A program made the position numbers and the translations under genes. From an uncultured Oscillibacter sp. (GTDB taxonomy: Bacteria > Bacillota > Clostridia > Oscillospirales > Oscillospiraceae), in NCBI GenBank assembly GCA_905200545.1, contig CAJKKQ010000004.1, forward strand, positions 102,793 through 166,792: 64,000 nt of DNA, in the 5' to 3' direction. Under the pieces are notes generated by a model. The model was not told where the DNA came from, ran no database searches, and saw only the letters and a program-made list of their open reading frames with translations. This document shows, piece after piece, positions 1 to 8,391 of this stretch (positions within the stretch are counted from its first letter, which is position 1; each line of letters opens with the position of its first letter).

Positions 1-607
1 ACGCCCGCTTGCCCAGCCGCTGGGCGGTCCAGTAGAGGCCCGCCGCTTCCATTTCCAGGGCCAGAATACCGAACTTGCGGTACATCTCCCCAGCCTCGGG
101 ATTGTCGTTATAGAACTGGTCGGCGGTGAACACCTGGCCTACATCCGCCCGGACCCCCAGCTGCTCCGCTGCCGCCACAGCATCCCGCAGCAATCCGTAG
201 TCCGCGGTGGCGCACAGCTGCCCCGGGAAGCGGTACTGGTCGGCAAAGTGGGAGTTGGTGGAAGCGCCCAGGGCGATGACCACGTCCCGGACTTTCACGT
301 TGTCCCCGATGCCGCCGGCGGAGCCGATGCGGATGATGGTGTCCACCCCGAAAAACTGATAGAGCTCATAGCTGTAAATGCCCACGGAAGGCACGCCCAT
401 ACCGTGGCCCATGACGGAGATCTTCTTGCCCTTGTAGGTACCGGTGTAGCCCAGCATGTTGCGCACCGTGTTGAAGCACATGGGATTTTCCAGATAGTGC
501 TCCGCCACGTACTTGGCCCGCAGGGGATCGCCGGGCATCAGCACCGCCTTGGCGATCTGGGATTCATCCGCCGCGATGGAGGCGGAGGGGGATTCTTTGA
601 TGGCCAT
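1..607 (-). CDS. deoD: Purine nucleoside phosphorylase, DeoD type (3' end cut by window edge)
   Basis: Phosphorolyses purine (deoxy)nucleosides to free base and pentose-1-phosphate in the cytoplasm. The first 200 or so residues are visible. They show the phosphate-site GDPLRA near residue 25, MGHGMGVPS near residue 68, IRIGSAGGI near residue 90 and the purine-site LEMEAAGLY near the cut end. The ATG at 607 is preceded by AAGGAGGAATT. It is the last visible gene of a minus-strand operon, 35 bp after mtnA. In that setting it probably cleaves 5'-deoxyadenosine or methylthioadenosine and hands the sugar-1-phosphate to MtnA. E. coli-type PNP is known to accept 5'-modified nucleosides to some degree; that this one does so is inference. 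Confidence 0.93.
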   Translation of the reverse strand, partial: MAIKESPSASIAADESQIAKAVLMPGDPLRAKYVAEHYLENPMCFNTVRNMLGYTGTYKGKKISVMGHGMGVPSVGIYSYELYQFFGVDTIIRIGSAGGIGDNVKVRDVVIALGASTNSHFADQYRFPGQLCATADYGLLRDAVAAAEQLGVRADVGQVFTADQFYNDNPEAGEMYRKFGILALEMEAAGLYWTAQRLGKRA

Positions 608-642
608 ATTGTAATTCCTCCTTGTATGATTTTCGTCAGATA

Positions 643-1713
643 TTACGCTTTGTTGTCGAAGAGTGCCGCCAAGCTCTGGGTAAACGGCGGGCGGCAGATG
701 CCCTTTTCCGTGACGATAGCGGTGATGAGGTCGTGGTCCGTCACGTCGAAGGCCGGGTTGTAGCACTTCACCTCCGGAAGTGCCATGGGTTTTTCATACC
801 ACATGGTCTTGATCTCCTCCGGATCCCGCTCCTCAATGGGAATATGGGCCCCGTCGGGGCAGGCCATATCAATGGTGGAGGTGGGCCCCAGCACATAAAA
901 GGGGATGCCGTAGTGTTTTGCCAGGATAGCCACGCCGGAAGTGCCGATCTTGTTGGCGGTATCCCCGTTGGCAGCCACCCGGTCACAGCCCACGAAGCAG
1001 GCCTGAACCCACCCGTTCTTCATGACGATGGAGGCCATGTTGTCGCAGATGAGGGTCACGTCCACCCCCGCCCGCTGGAGCTCGTAGCTGGTGAGGCGGG
1101 CTCCCTGCAAAAGGGGCCGGGTCTCGTCGGAGAACACATGGAAGCTCATGCCCCGCTCCGTCCCCAGCAGGATGGGGCCCAGGGCCGTTCCGTACCGGGA
1201 AGTGGCAAGGGGCCCGGCATTACAGTGGGTCAGGATGCCGTCCCCGTCTTTTACCAAGGTCAGTCCGTACTCCGAGATGGCGGTGCACTTTTCGATATCG
1301 TCCCGGTGGATGGCCACGGCCTTTTCGTACAGGGCCTCCAGTACCGCCTTCCGAGGCTCCTCCCGGTGAGCCCGGGCAGTCTCCACCATGGCCCGGGCTG
1401 CCCAGCTGAGATTCACCGCCGTGGGCCGGGCGCTCACCAGGTAATCGGCATAGGCTTCCAGCCGGGCCTGGAAGTCCTCCCCCTCCGGGATGGACCGGGA
1501 GAGCACATACAGGCAGTAGGCCGCGCAGATGCCGATGGCCGGAGCTCCCCGGACCCGGAGGGCCTTGATAGCCTCGTACATCTCCTCCGCCGTCTCCAGC
1601 GGGATCTCCCGCTCCTCACCGGGAAGCAAGGTCTGGTCGATAATGAAGAGGGTCTCGCTGTCCTTGTCATAGCGGATATTGGCCGCTGCGATCACGTTTT
1701 GTATGTCCTTCAT
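643..1713 (-). CDS. mtnA: S-methyl-5-thioribose-1-phosphate / 5-deoxyribose-1-phosphate isomerase
   Basis: Converts the aldose-1-phosphate from MTA or 5'-deoxyadenosine breakdown to the ketose (methylthioribulose-1-P or 5-deoxyribulose-1-P). The protein has 356 residues, the usual MtnA length. It carries RGAPAIG at 55-61, the catalytic Cys in HCNAG (Cys164), DNMAS near 224 and the catalytic Asp in [10 protein letters not shown] (Asp244). Its ATG overlaps the stop of the upstream aldolase gene by 4 bp, so translation is probably coupled. No mtnBCDEKX genes lie in view. With an aldolase and DeoD as the only partners, the local pathway looks like the DHAP shunt rather than the full methionine cycle. 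Confidence 0.94.
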   Translation of the reverse strand: MKDIQNVIAAANIRYDKDSETLFIIDQTLLPGEEREIPLETAEEMYEAIKALRVRGAPAIGICAAYCLYVLSRSIPEGEDFQARLEAYADYLVSARPTAVNLSWAARAMVETARAHREEPRKAVLEALYEKAVAIHRDDIEKCTAISEYGLTLVKDGDGILTHCNAGPLATSRYGTALGPILLGTERGMSFHVFSDETRPLLQGARLTSYELQRAGVDVTLICDNMASIVMKNGWVQACFVGCDRVAANGDTANKIGTSGVAILAKHYGIPFYVLGPTSTIDMACPDGAHIPIEERDPEEIKTMWYEKPMALPEVKCYNPAFDVTDHDLITAIVTEKGICRPPFTQSLAALFDNKA

Positions 1714-2378
1714 GGTGTCTCCTCTCTCACCTGCCGCAGCTGCCGGTACATGCCCTGCATGCTCCGAAGCTCCGCGGTCTCCTCCTGCGTCAGGGCTACC
1801 GGGTCCCCCAGCAGCCGGGCATTGAGCAGAATCTTGGCGGTGTGCTCCACAGTCTCCATCCGGTCAAAAGCCTCCCACAGATCTTCGCCCCAGGTGAGGG
1901 CGCCGTGGTTGGCCAGCAGCACCGCACAGTGGTCAGCCAGATACGGCTCCACGCTCCGGGGCACCTCGTCGGTGGAGAGCATGGCAAAGGACGGCGTACA
2001 GGGCACGGCCCCCAGCCCCGTCACCAGCTCGGAAAGATACGGCGTCTCCATCCCCCGGCGGCACACGGCAAAGGCCGTGGATACCGGTGGATGGGCGTGA
2101 ACCACCGCCCCCACGTCCGGACGGCCCCGGTACACGGCCAGGTGCATTTTGGTCTCCGAGGAGGGATGGCGGTTTCCCTCCAGCACGTTGCCCTCCAGAT
2201 CCGTCACCAGCAGCATATCCGGTGTCAGGCGTCCCTTGGAGACCCCGGAGGGCGTCACCAGCAGCCGGTCCGGCGCCGTTTTCATGGAGAGATTGCCGTC
2301 ATTGGCGGCCACATACCCCCGGTCGTAGAGGAGTTTTCCCACGGCGCACATCAGCGCCCTCTCCGCCTCATAGGTCAT
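1710..2378 (-). CDS. Class II aldolase (FucA/Ald2-like), putative 5-deoxyribulose-1-phosphate aldolase
   Basis: A 222-residue zinc aldolase of the class II aldolase/adducin family. The catalytic Glu is in SSETKMHL (Glu75) and the zinc histidines are in VVHAHPP (His94, His96) and LLANHGAL (His158). The family includes fuculose-1-P, rhamnulose-1-P and 5-deoxyribulose-1-P/methylthioribulose-1-P aldolases. Co-transcription with mtnA and deoD points to the last group, giving DHAP plus acetaldehyde or methylthioacetaldehyde. It is the first gene of the operon; the ATG at 2378 has a GAAGGAGG site upstream. MtnB (dehydratase of the methionine cycle) is a relative, but there are no other cycle genes here to support that reading. 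Confidence 0.85.
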   Translation of the reverse strand: MTYEAERALMCAVGKLLYDRGYVAANDGNLSMKTAPDRLLVTPSGVSKGRLTPDMLLVTDLEGNVLEGNRHPSSETKMHLAVYRGRPDVGAVVHAHPPVSTAFAVCRRGMETPYLSELVTGLGAVPCTPSFAMLSTDEVPRSVEPYLADHCAVLLANHGALTWGEDLWEAFDRMETVEHTAKILLNARLLGDPVALTQEETAELRSMQGMYRQLRQVREETP

Positions 2379-2416
2379 ACCGCTGCCTCCTTCGCCCTGT
2401 TGTTCGATTCCTTTTC

Positions 2417-2445
2417 AGTTTAGCGCAATTCTCCCTGGGGCGCAA
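2417..2445 (-). promoter_or_regulatory. Promoter of the aldolase-mtnA-deoD operon
   Basis: On the minus strand there is TTGCGC, a 17-bp spacer and TAAACT, about 40 bp before the aldolase start. The match is moderate. Confidence 0.5.
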
Positions 2446-2473
2446 GAGGTTCCCCCAGTCCCCCCGCATAGAG

Positions 2474-2502
2474 TTGACATAACTTCCAGTAAATGATATG
2501 CT
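2474..2502 (+). promoter_or_regulatory. Sigma-A-type promoter of the lipoprotein gene
   Basis: TTGACA at 2474, a 17-bp spacer and TATGCT at 2497, ending 37 bp before the lipoprotein start. Confidence 0.65.
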
Positions 2503-2539
2503 CTTGTCACCAAACCACGATGGATGGAGGCACCCCACC

Positions 2540-3259
2540 ATGATAAACGTTCGGAACACCCGGCGCCTGGCGGCACTGACCGCGCTGGTGCTGGTACTGC
2601 TGGCCGGCTGTGGTCAGAGCGGCGCTTCTCCCGACACGCCGCCGGGCGGCCATGCTCCGGAGGAAACGGAGACCGCCCAGACTGCATCCCCTTCCGACGA
2701 AACTGCTGCCCAAACGGAGTCCCCTTCCCAGAATGAGGCAGATACCGCAGTCAACCGTGGCGGAACGCCTGTAGACGCACTGCCGGAGGACCTGCCGGAG
2801 GAGGTGACCTTCTGCAGCGGGGCCGGTGCCTGGCGAACCAATCTGTCTCTGGCCTGCGACGGTTCCTTCACGGGGCAATTCACAGACTGGGACTCCGCTG
2901 CCCAGTACCCGAGCGGCCTCTATCGGATCTGCACCTTCAGTGGAACCTTTTCCGACCTGCGCCAGTTGGATGAACACAGCTACTCCATGATACTGGAGAA
3001 TCTGACCTGTCAGGAGGCGGAGGGAGCGGAATGGGTGGAGGACGATACCCTCTACATCGGCTCCTCCCCTTATGGGCTGGAGGGCGGAACCGTGTTCTAT
3101 CTCTACACCCCGGAGACCTCCACCGATGTGCTGACCACCGAAGCCCTCCAGGTGGGATGGCCGGAGTGGAACCTGCCGGACACGGTGCCGGAGGGACAGC
3201 TGGGCTGCTGGATGCTGTACAATCAGGACATGGATCAGGCGTTTTTCTCCTATCAATAA
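2540..3259 (+). CDS. Secreted lipoprotein of unknown function
   Basis: A 239-residue exported lipoprotein. A basic N-terminus and hydrophobic core end in the lipobox LLAGC at about residues 20-24, so the Cys should be lipidated and the protein anchored outside the membrane. A low-complexity Thr/Ser/Glu/Pro linker follows to about residue 65, then a globular domain with many aromatic and acidic residues that I do not recognise. The ATG at 2540 was chosen over an upstream in-frame start because GGAGG lies nine bases before it and the signal peptide begins there. It is a single-gene unit between its own promoter and a terminator. The substrate or role is unknown. Confidence 0.8.
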   Translation: MINVRNTRRLAALTALVLVLLAGCGQSGASPDTPPGGHAPEETETAQTASPSDETAAQTESPSQNEADTAVNRGGTPVDALPEDLPEEVTFCSGAGAWRTNLSLACDGSFTGQFTDWDSAAQYPSGLYRICTFSGTFSDLRQLDEHSYSMILENLTCQEAEGAEWVEDDTLYIGSSPYGLEGGTVFYLYTPETSTDVLTTEALQVGWPEWNLPDTVPEGQLGCWMLYNQDMDQAFFSYQ

Positions 3260-3265
3260 CAAGCA

Positions 3266-3303
3266 CGGCGGCGGCAGGAAATTCCTGCCGCCGCCGGATT
3301 TTT
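3266..3303 (+). terminator. Rho-independent terminator after the lipoprotein gene
   Basis: A perfect inverted repeat of about 15 bp (CGGCGGCGGCAGGAA and its complement) is followed by TTTTT. Confidence 0.85.
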
Positions 3304-3333
3304 CCCTGGTCTTTTATGGAAACTCCGCCGCCG

Positions 3334-3855
3334 TTACGGGCGGACGATGTAGCCCTCTTTCCGGGGCTTGGGGGCGGGCACATCGCCGTCGATATACCCC
3401 AGGACGCAGTTGCCCACGCCCCGGTAGGTCTCCGGCAGGCCCCATTTCTTTAAAAGTTCCTTGCCCTCGGGCCGGTCAAAGGTTTCGATGGCCCGGTTCA
3501 CCCAGCAGGAGCCCACGCCCAGAGACCAGGCGGCGGTCATCAGATTGCCCATCACCAAAGAGCCGTCCTGGAGCCAGTTGGCCGTCTCGCCGTCTGCCAG
3601 CACCACCACCACGGTGGGGGCGCCGAAGAAGGGATCCACGCCAGGCTTGCCCCAGATCTCCGCGTTGAGAGCGGACATATAGGCGATGGTCTCCGGATCC
3701 TGCACCACCACCATGACAGCAGACTGCCCGCCCTTGGCGGAGGCGGCCCAGGTGCCGGCGTCCAGGATGGCATCCAGGGTCTCCGGTGCCACCTGCTCCT
3801 TCTTGTACTTACGGATGCTCCTGCGCTCCCGCAGGACTTTCAGAGTCTCATTCAT
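3334..3855 (-). CDS. Nitroreductase family protein (FMN-dependent)
   Basis: A 173-residue short nitroreductase. The N-terminal RRSIRKYK motif (residues 11-18) that contacts FMN phosphate is present, followed by TWAASAKGGQS, the mid-domain DGSLVMGNLMTAAWSLGVGSCWVN and a C-terminal GNCVLGYIDG. Family members reduce nitro groups, quinones or flavins with NAD(P)H, and the physiological substrate cannot be read from sequence. AAAGGTGATG precedes the ATG. It lies 78 bp downstream of the HpcH/HpaI aldolase gene on the same strand but has its own candidate promoter. Confidence 0.9.
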   Translation of the reverse strand: MNETLKVLRERRSIRKYKKEQVAPETLDAILDAGTWAASAKGGQSAVMVVVQDPETIAYMSALNAEIWGKPGVDPFFGAPTVVVVLADGETANWLQDGSLVMGNLMTAAWSLGVGSCWVNRAIETFDRPEGKELLKKWGLPETYRGVGNCVLGYIDGDVPAPKPRKEGYIVRP

Positions 3856-3877
3856 GATACATCACCTTTACAGAAAA

Positions 3878-3907
3878 AATATAGTTGTTATGAAAACCCC
3901 TCTCCAA
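3878..3907 (-). promoter_or_regulatory. Candidate promoter of the nitroreductase gene
   Basis: Minus strand TTGGAG, an 18-bp spacer and TATATT, about 22 bp before the start codon. The -35 is weak. Confidence 0.4.
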
Positions 3908-3933
3908 GGGCTGGGATTCCACGCTATGGCGAC

Positions 3934-4695
3934 TTACTCCCCCAGAACCTGCTCCATCACCTGCCGGCAGGTCTGATACATCAGGATGGTGTCGATGCCG
4001 TAGGCCAGGAAGTTCAGGCCCGCGTCCAGCAATTCCCGGGCAAAGGCGGGATTCACCGCCAGGGCTCCCACCGGCACGCCGGCACGGTTGGCCTGTCCAA
4101 TCATGTCCAGCAGGGCCGAGCGCACCTGGGGAGCCGTGGTGTCTCCCCCCAGGCCCATGGCCACCGAGAGATCCACAGGTCCCAGGAACACCGCCGCGAT
4201 GTCCGGCGTGGACACGATCTCCGGGAAGTTCCGCACACCCTCCGGGGTCTCCACCAGGGGGATCACCGCCACCTGCCGGTTGGCCTGGGTGTAATACTCC
4301 GCCCCGCCCTTTCCATAGCAGTTGGCCCGGACGCCGGGGCAGGCGCCCCGCAGGCCCTCCGGCGCAAAGCGGCACAGCCGCACCGCCTGCCGGGCCTGCT
4401 CCGCCGTATCCACATTGGGGACGATGATGCCGGAGGCTCCGAAATCCAGGCACTTCTTGATCCAGGTGGCGTCCAGGCACGGCACCCGGGCCAGCATGCA
4501 CAGGTCCGCCGCCTCACCGGCCCGGATCATCTCCGCCGTCCGCTCCACGCCGTAATAGGTGTGCTCCAGATCCACCGCCGCATACCGGAATCCGGCGTAG
4601 GCCGACGCCTCCAGGAATTCCGGGGCTCCGGACTGCACAAACGTCCCCAAAAACGGCTTCTTTTCTTCCAACAGGCTGGAAAATGGAACTTTCAT
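3934..4695 (-). CDS. HpcH/HpaI family class II pyruvate aldolase
   Basis: A 253-residue cytoplasmic metal-dependent aldolase that makes or cleaves 2-keto-acids such as 4-hydroxy-2-oxo acids or 2-keto-3-deoxy sugar acids into pyruvate plus an aldehyde. It has the general base region AAVDLEHTYYG, the conserved Arg in LARVP, SGIIVPNVDTAEQA, the metal Glu in VETPEG and the metal Asp in GPVDLSVAMG. An AGGAGG site precedes the ATG at 4695. The substrate is not determined by sequence and the neighbouring nitroreductase and aminotransferase do not define a pathway. Confidence 0.9.
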   Translation of the reverse strand: MKVPFSSLLEEKKPFLGTFVQSGAPEFLEASAYAGFRYAAVDLEHTYYGVERTAEMIRAGEAADLCMLARVPCLDATWIKKCLDFGASGIIVPNVDTAEQARQAVRLCRFAPEGLRGACPGVRANCYGKGGAEYYTQANRQVAVIPLVETPEGVRNFPEIVSTPDIAAVFLGPVDLSVAMGLGGDTTAPQVRSALLDMIGQANRAGVPVGALAVNPAFARELLDAGLNFLAYGIDTILMYQTCRQVMEQVLGE

Positions 4696-4737
4696 CTGCT
4701 GTAATACCTCCTGCCGTTATGTGATTTCTTTCGTTTC

Positions 4738-4766
4738 ATTATAGCACACTTCTCCGGCAGCTCCAA
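4738..4766 (-). promoter_or_regulatory. Candidate promoter of the HpcH/HpaI aldolase gene
   Basis: Minus strand TATAAT -10 with a weak TTGGAG -35 at 17-bp spacing, about 43 bp upstream of the start codon. Confidence 0.5.
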
Positions 4767-4870
4767 CGGATATTTGCGTCCGGGCGGAAAAACTTGCCGG
4801 CGCCGCTGGAAATTTCCGCTTTGCTCAGGTACAATGGGAACATCTACATCAGTCATAAGGAGTGGTCTCC

Positions 4871-6034
4871 ATGCCCCAACCTCTTTCCCAGCGCACCGCC
4901 GACTTCACCGATTCCATCATTCGCCGGATGACCCGGGTATCCATGAAATACAACGCCGTGAACCTCTCCCAGGGGTTCCCGGACTTTGATCCTCCCCGGG
5001 CGATCCTGGACCGCCTGGCCCAGGTGGCCTATGAGGGCCCCCATCAGTACTCCGTTACCTGGGGCGCCCAGAACTTCCGGGAGGCCCTGGCCAAAAAGCA
5101 GTCCCGCTTCATGGGCCGGACCATTGACCCCGACAAGGAAATCGTGGCCACCTGCGGGTCCACCGAGGCCATGATGTGCGCCATGATGACCGTCACCAAC
5201 CCTGGTGACAAGGTGGTGGTCTTCTCCCCCTTCTATGAAAACTACGGTGCGGACACCATCCTCTCCGGGGCGGAGCCCATCTATGTGCCTCTCCATCCCC
5301 CGGCTTTCACCTTCGACGTGGACGAGCTGGAGGCCGCCTTCCGTCAGCACCCCAAGGCCCTGGTGCTGTGCAACCCCTCCAACCCCTGCGGCCGGGTGTT
5401 CACCCGGGAGGAACTTTTGACCATCGCGGAGATGGCCACCAAGTACGATGTCTACGTCATCACCGACGAGGTCTATGAGCACATCGTCTACGCACCCCAT
5501 ACCCACACCTACTTTGCCACCCTCCCCGGCATGTGGAACCGCACCATCTCCTGCTCCTCCCTGTCCAAGACCTACTCCATCACCGGCTGGCGCCTGGGGT
5601 ACATCATCGCCCAGGAGGATATCATCGAGCGGGCCAAGAAAGTCCACGATTTCCTGACGGTGGGCTGCGCCGCTCCCTTGCAGGAAGCGGTGATCCCCGC
5701 CCTGGAATTCGGCCAGGACTACTATGACGAGCTCCTTGCCAAGTACACCCACAAGAAGGAGCTGTTTTTGAAGGGCCTGGACGATCTGCACATCGTCCAT
5801 AACGACCCGGAAGGTGCCTACTACGTGCTGCTGGACATCAGCGAGTACGGCTACAGCAGCGACCTGCAGTTCTGCAAAAACCTGGCCCGGGAAGTGGGCG
5901 TGGGGGCCGTCCCCGGCTCCAGCTTCTTCCGTGAGCCGGTGAACCACCTGATCCGGCTGCACTTTGCCAAAAACGACGACACCCTCAACGAGGCTCTCAA
6001 CCGCCTGGAGCGGATCCAGAAGCTGAAAAAGTAA
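4871..6034 (+). CDS. PLP-dependent aminotransferase, class I/II
   Basis: A 387-residue fold-type I aminotransferase. Visible motifs are LSQGFPDFDPP near residue 37, the cofactor region CGSTEAMM, NPSNPCGR, the Asp/Tyr pair in ITDEVYEH and the PLP lysine in SSLSKTYSITGWRLGY. The closest families are aspartate/aromatic aminotransferases and kynurenine/methionine aminotransferases (KAT/YbdL-like), all of which share the LSQGFPDFD start. ATG at 4871 was preferred to GTG at 4862 because AAGGAG ends at 4862, giving 8-base spacing. It is monocistronic, with a strong terminator after it. Confidence 0.9.
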   Translation: MPQPLSQRTADFTDSIIRRMTRVSMKYNAVNLSQGFPDFDPPRAILDRLAQVAYEGPHQYSVTWGAQNFREALAKKQSRFMGRTIDPDKEIVATCGSTEAMMCAMMTVTNPGDKVVVFSPFYENYGADTILSGAEPIYVPLHPPAFTFDVDELEAAFRQHPKALVLCNPSNPCGRVFTREELLTIAEMATKYDVYVITDEVYEHIVYAPHTHTYFATLPGMWNRTISCSSLSKTYSITGWRLGYIIAQEDIIERAKKVHDFLTVGCAAPLQEAVIPALEFGQDYYDELLAKYTHKKELFLKGLDDLHIVHNDPEGAYYVLLDISEYGYSSDLQFCKNLAREVGVGAVPGSSFFREPVNHLIRLHFAKNDDTLNEALNRLERIQKLKK

Positions 6035-6037
6035 AGG

Positions 6038-6079
6038 AAGTCCCGGGATACGGAACGAACCGTATCCCGGGACTTTTTT
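6038..6079 (+). terminator. Terminator after the aminotransferase gene
   Basis: A 16-bp inverted repeat around GTCCCGGGATACGG with a 6-base loop, followed by TTTTTT. On the minus strand it also lies just after the MATE gene. Confidence 0.9.
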
Positions 6080-6098
6080 GCGCCGGTCCGCCGCCCCT

Positions 6099-7439
6099 TC
6101 ACAGCTTGCGCCAGAGGGTCAGCATCATGGTGATAAAGCAGGCGCTGCCGCCCACCAGGTTGGAGATGGGCTCAGACCAGAAGACACCTTCCACCCCCAT
6201 AAAGTTGGGCAGAATGAAGATGAGGGGCACCACCACCACCAGTTTGCGGAAGATGGAGAAGAAAATGGCGTAGCGGGCCCGGCCCAGCGCCGTGAAGGTG
6301 GACTGGCCGGAAAACTGCAGGGCCATGAAACAAAAGCCGAAGAAGTAAATATGCATCATCCGGGCACCCACTTCCACCAACTGGGGATTGTCGTTGAAGA
6401 TCCGAATGAGCTCATGGGGGAACAAAAACACCACGCCCCAGGCCACCAGGGTGTAGGCCACGCAGATGCCTGTGGTGAACAGGATGCCCTTTTTCACCCG
6501 CGCATTTTCCTTTGCGCCGTAGTTATAGCCCAACACCGGCTGGGCGCCGCCGGTGATGCCGTTGGCGGGCATGGTCATCACCTCCCGGACGGAGTTGATG
6601 ACGGTCATGGCGCCGATGTACACATCGCCCCCCAGGCCGCTGAGGGCCCGGTTGTAGGCAAACTGGGTCACGCCGTTGGTAAAGGACATCATAAAATGGG
6701 AAAGGCCCAACTGCACCGTGTCCTTGAGGATATCCGGCTGCCATCTGACGCATTCCCGCCGCAGCTTCAACAGTGCTTTTTTCCCCGTCAAAAACCGCAT
6801 GACCCACCAGGTGGCCAGGATCTGGGAGATCACCGTGGCCACGGCCGCTCCCCGCACGCCCATATTCAGCCCAAAGATCAAAAGGGGATCCAGCACCACG
6901 TTTACCGCCGCTCCGGCGGCAATGGTGATCATACCCGTGCGGCCGAAGCCCTGGCAGTTGATGAAGCCGTTCATCCCCAGGCTCATCATGGCGAAGAAGG
7001 TGCCCCAGATATAAATGGCAAAGTAGTCCTTGGCATAGGGGAAGGTATCCTGGCTGGCGCCGAAGAGCCAGAGGATGGGATCCATAAACGCCACGCCGAT
7101 GGCTGTCAGCACCAGAGCCGTCACCGCCAGCATGAAGCAGGAGGCACCCATGATCCGCTCCGCCTGGGCATCCTCCTTCCGTCCACGGGCGATGGAGCAC
7201 AGGGGCGCGCCGCCCATGCCGTAGAGGTTGGTAAAGGCGGTGATGATATTGATGATGGGAAAGACGATGCCCACCCCGGTCAGGGCCAGGGAGGAGGCGC
7301 CGCCTCCGATCCGGCCAATGAAAAAGCGGTCCGTGACATTGTAGAGCACGTTCACCAGCTGGGCTATGGTCATGGGGATCGCCATTGCCAGAATATTGCG
7401 GGCCATGCTGCCTTTACTGAAATCATGCTCTTCTCCCAC
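6099..7439 (-). CDS. MATE family multidrug/cation antiporter
   Basis: A membrane exporter of about 446 residues with 12 predicted helices, in the MatE (DinF/NorM) superfamily, expected to expel cationic compounds using Na+ or H+. The N-terminal repeat begins IAQLVNVLYNVTDRFFIGRIG and the second half repeats it from GLSHFMMSFTNGVTQFAYNRAL. The open frame runs much further upstream, but that extension is proline- and arginine-rich non-coding translation. I chose GTG at 7439 because GAGAGGAG lies about 10 bases upstream and because it retains the FSKGSMARNIL segment normal in this family. ATG at 7406 is the alternative. Confidence 0.9.
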   Translation of the reverse strand: MGEEHDFSKGSMARNILAMAIPMTIAQLVNVLYNVTDRFFIGRIGGGASSLALTGVGIVFPIINIITAFTNLYGMGGAPLCSIARGRKEDAQAERIMGASCFMLAVTALVLTAIGVAFMDPILWLFGASQDTFPYAKDYFAIYIWGTFFAMMSLGMNGFINCQGFGRTGMITIAAGAAVNVVLDPLLIFGLNMGVRGAAVATVISQILATWWVMRFLTGKKALLKLRRECVRWQPDILKDTVQLGLSHFMMSFTNGVTQFAYNRALSGLGGDVYIGAMTVINSVREVMTMPANGITGGAQPVLGYNYGAKENARVKKGILFTTGICVAYTLVAWGVVFLFPHELIRIFNDNPQLVEVGARMMHIYFFGFCFMALQFSGQSTFTALGRARYAIFFSIFRKLVVVVPLIFILPNFMGVEGVFWSEPISNLVGGSACFITMMLTLWRKL

Positions 7440-7623
7440 GGGATACGCGCTCCTCTCACGGTCCTTGTGACCTTGCCGGCATTGCCCCGCCCTGGGTCTC
7501 GCCTTTTTGGATACGGCGCAGATGCCTGATATGTTTATATTACCATATGGCAGCCGCCCCGTCCATCCCCTCTTCCCCGCATACCGCGGGTTTTCTTCCG
7601 GAGCGTCAACCTGGGGTTCAGCG

Positions 7624-7651
7624 CATATCTGCCTTCTCGGGCGCATAGGAT
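7624..7651 (+). promoter_or_regulatory. Sigma-E-like sporulation promoter for spoIIID
   Basis: CATATCT at 7624 and CATAGGAT at 7644 are separated by 13 bp, resembling the mother-cell sigma-E pattern (-35 with ATA, -10 CATANNNT). spoIIID is a known sigma-E target in Bacillus. The inferred transcript start near 7658 also argues against an ATG at 7650 being the translation start. Confidence 0.45.
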
Positions 7652-7682
7652 GGACCAACAAGAGGTGGGGAGTGAAGGTGTT

Positions 7683-7931
7683 TTGAAGGGGAACATGGAA
7701 GAGCGGGCTCAGCGCCTGGCGGAGTACATCATCGAAAACCGGACTACGGTTCGCGCCGCCGCGCAGAAATTCGGCATCAGCAAATCCACCGTACATAAAG
7801 ATATCTCCGAGCGACTGCCGCGTTTCAACGGGCCGCTGTACCAGCAGGTCAAGGAGGTGCTGGAGGTCAACAAGGCCCAGCGGCATATCCGGGGCGGCAT
7901 CGCCACCCGCAAAAAGTACCGCGGCCAGTAA
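7683..7931 (+). CDS. spoIIID: Sporulation transcriptional regulator SpoIIID
   Basis: A small DNA-binding regulator of about 82 residues that acts in the mother cell during sporulation. It has the helix-turn-helix TVRAAAQKFGISKSTVHKD and the C-terminal basic segment RHIRGGIATRKKY, both diagnostic of SpoIIID. The TTG start at 7683 gives MKGNMEERAQ, which aligns end to end with Bacillus SpoIIID (MHDYIKERT). ATG at 7695 is possible and would drop four residues. Starts further upstream precede the inferred transcript start. An unknown small gene follows 42 bp downstream. Confidence 0.93.
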   Translation: MKGNMEERAQRLAEYIIENRTTVRAAAQKFGISKSTVHKDISERLPRFNGPLYQQVKEVLEVNKAQRHIRGGIATRKKYRGQ

Positions 7932-7973
7932 GCTCGCGGCGGATACCATAAGCAACAGGTTGGAGGGATTGAT

Positions 7974-8225
7974 ATGGCTAATTGTTCTCGCGGCCGGGGC
8001 GGCCACACCGGGCCGGCACGTCCGCCTATGACGCCCACCGCGCCGGAACCTCCGGTGCGGCGCTGGCCTCATCCGGTGGAGGGCGCGGAGACCTGCCGCC
8101 CGGTGGATCCCGCGCTCCACTACATCCAGTGCGCGCTGTCTTATCAAAATCAGGTTCTCTCGGAGATCAAGACTCTGCTCCAGCAGATGGCCTCTCAGGA
8201 GGGAACGCCTCCGGAGGCAGGCTGA
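7974..8225 (+). CDS. Small hypothetical protein downstream of spoIIID
   Basis: An 83-residue protein I do not recognise. The first half is rich in Pro, Arg and Gly with no hydrophobic segment. The second half, from VDPALHYIQCALSYQNQVL to about residue 75, looks like an amphipathic helix (SEIKTLLQQM). GGAGGG stands six bases before the ATG, a strong site, and the gene follows spoIIID by 42 bp on the same strand, so it is probably co-expressed in sporulation. There is no signal peptide. The role is unknown; a spore or mother-cell structural or regulatory role is only a guess from context. Confidence 0.6.
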   Translation: MANCSRGRGGHTGPARPPMTPTAPEPPVRRWPHPVEGAETCRPVDPALHYIQCALSYQNQVLSEIKTLLQQMASQEGTPPEAG

Positions 8226-8289
8226 GCCGCCACCGCCGCGTCAGGGTGCAGCGATCTGCATACCCGGCGCGGCGGTGTGGATTTTCCTC

Positions 8290-8318
8290 TTGTGTTTTAC
8301 AGGCGGGTACCGTATAAT
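8290..8318 (+). promoter_or_regulatory. Promoter of the LCP gene
   Basis: A perfect TATAAT at 8313 with a weak -35 (TTGTGT at 8290, 17-bp spacing), 73 bp before the LCP start. Confidence 0.5.
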
Positions 8319-8391
8319 GGGAAAAGCGTTATGTAAATCGACAGACTTCACTACCGCGGCAGCGCCGCGTATGCAAGGAGCGTTGTTTCCC

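Noticed and set aside
7650..7682. ATG at 7650 as spoIIID start
   Set aside because: It overlaps the inferred -10 box, lacks a spaced ribosome site and would add residues absent from SpoIIID proteins.
7440..8147. N-terminal extension of the MATE frame
   Set aside because: The extension is Pro/Arg-rich, runs through spoIIID and the small gene on the other strand, and has no MATE similarity; a GTG with a good ribosome site marks the real start.
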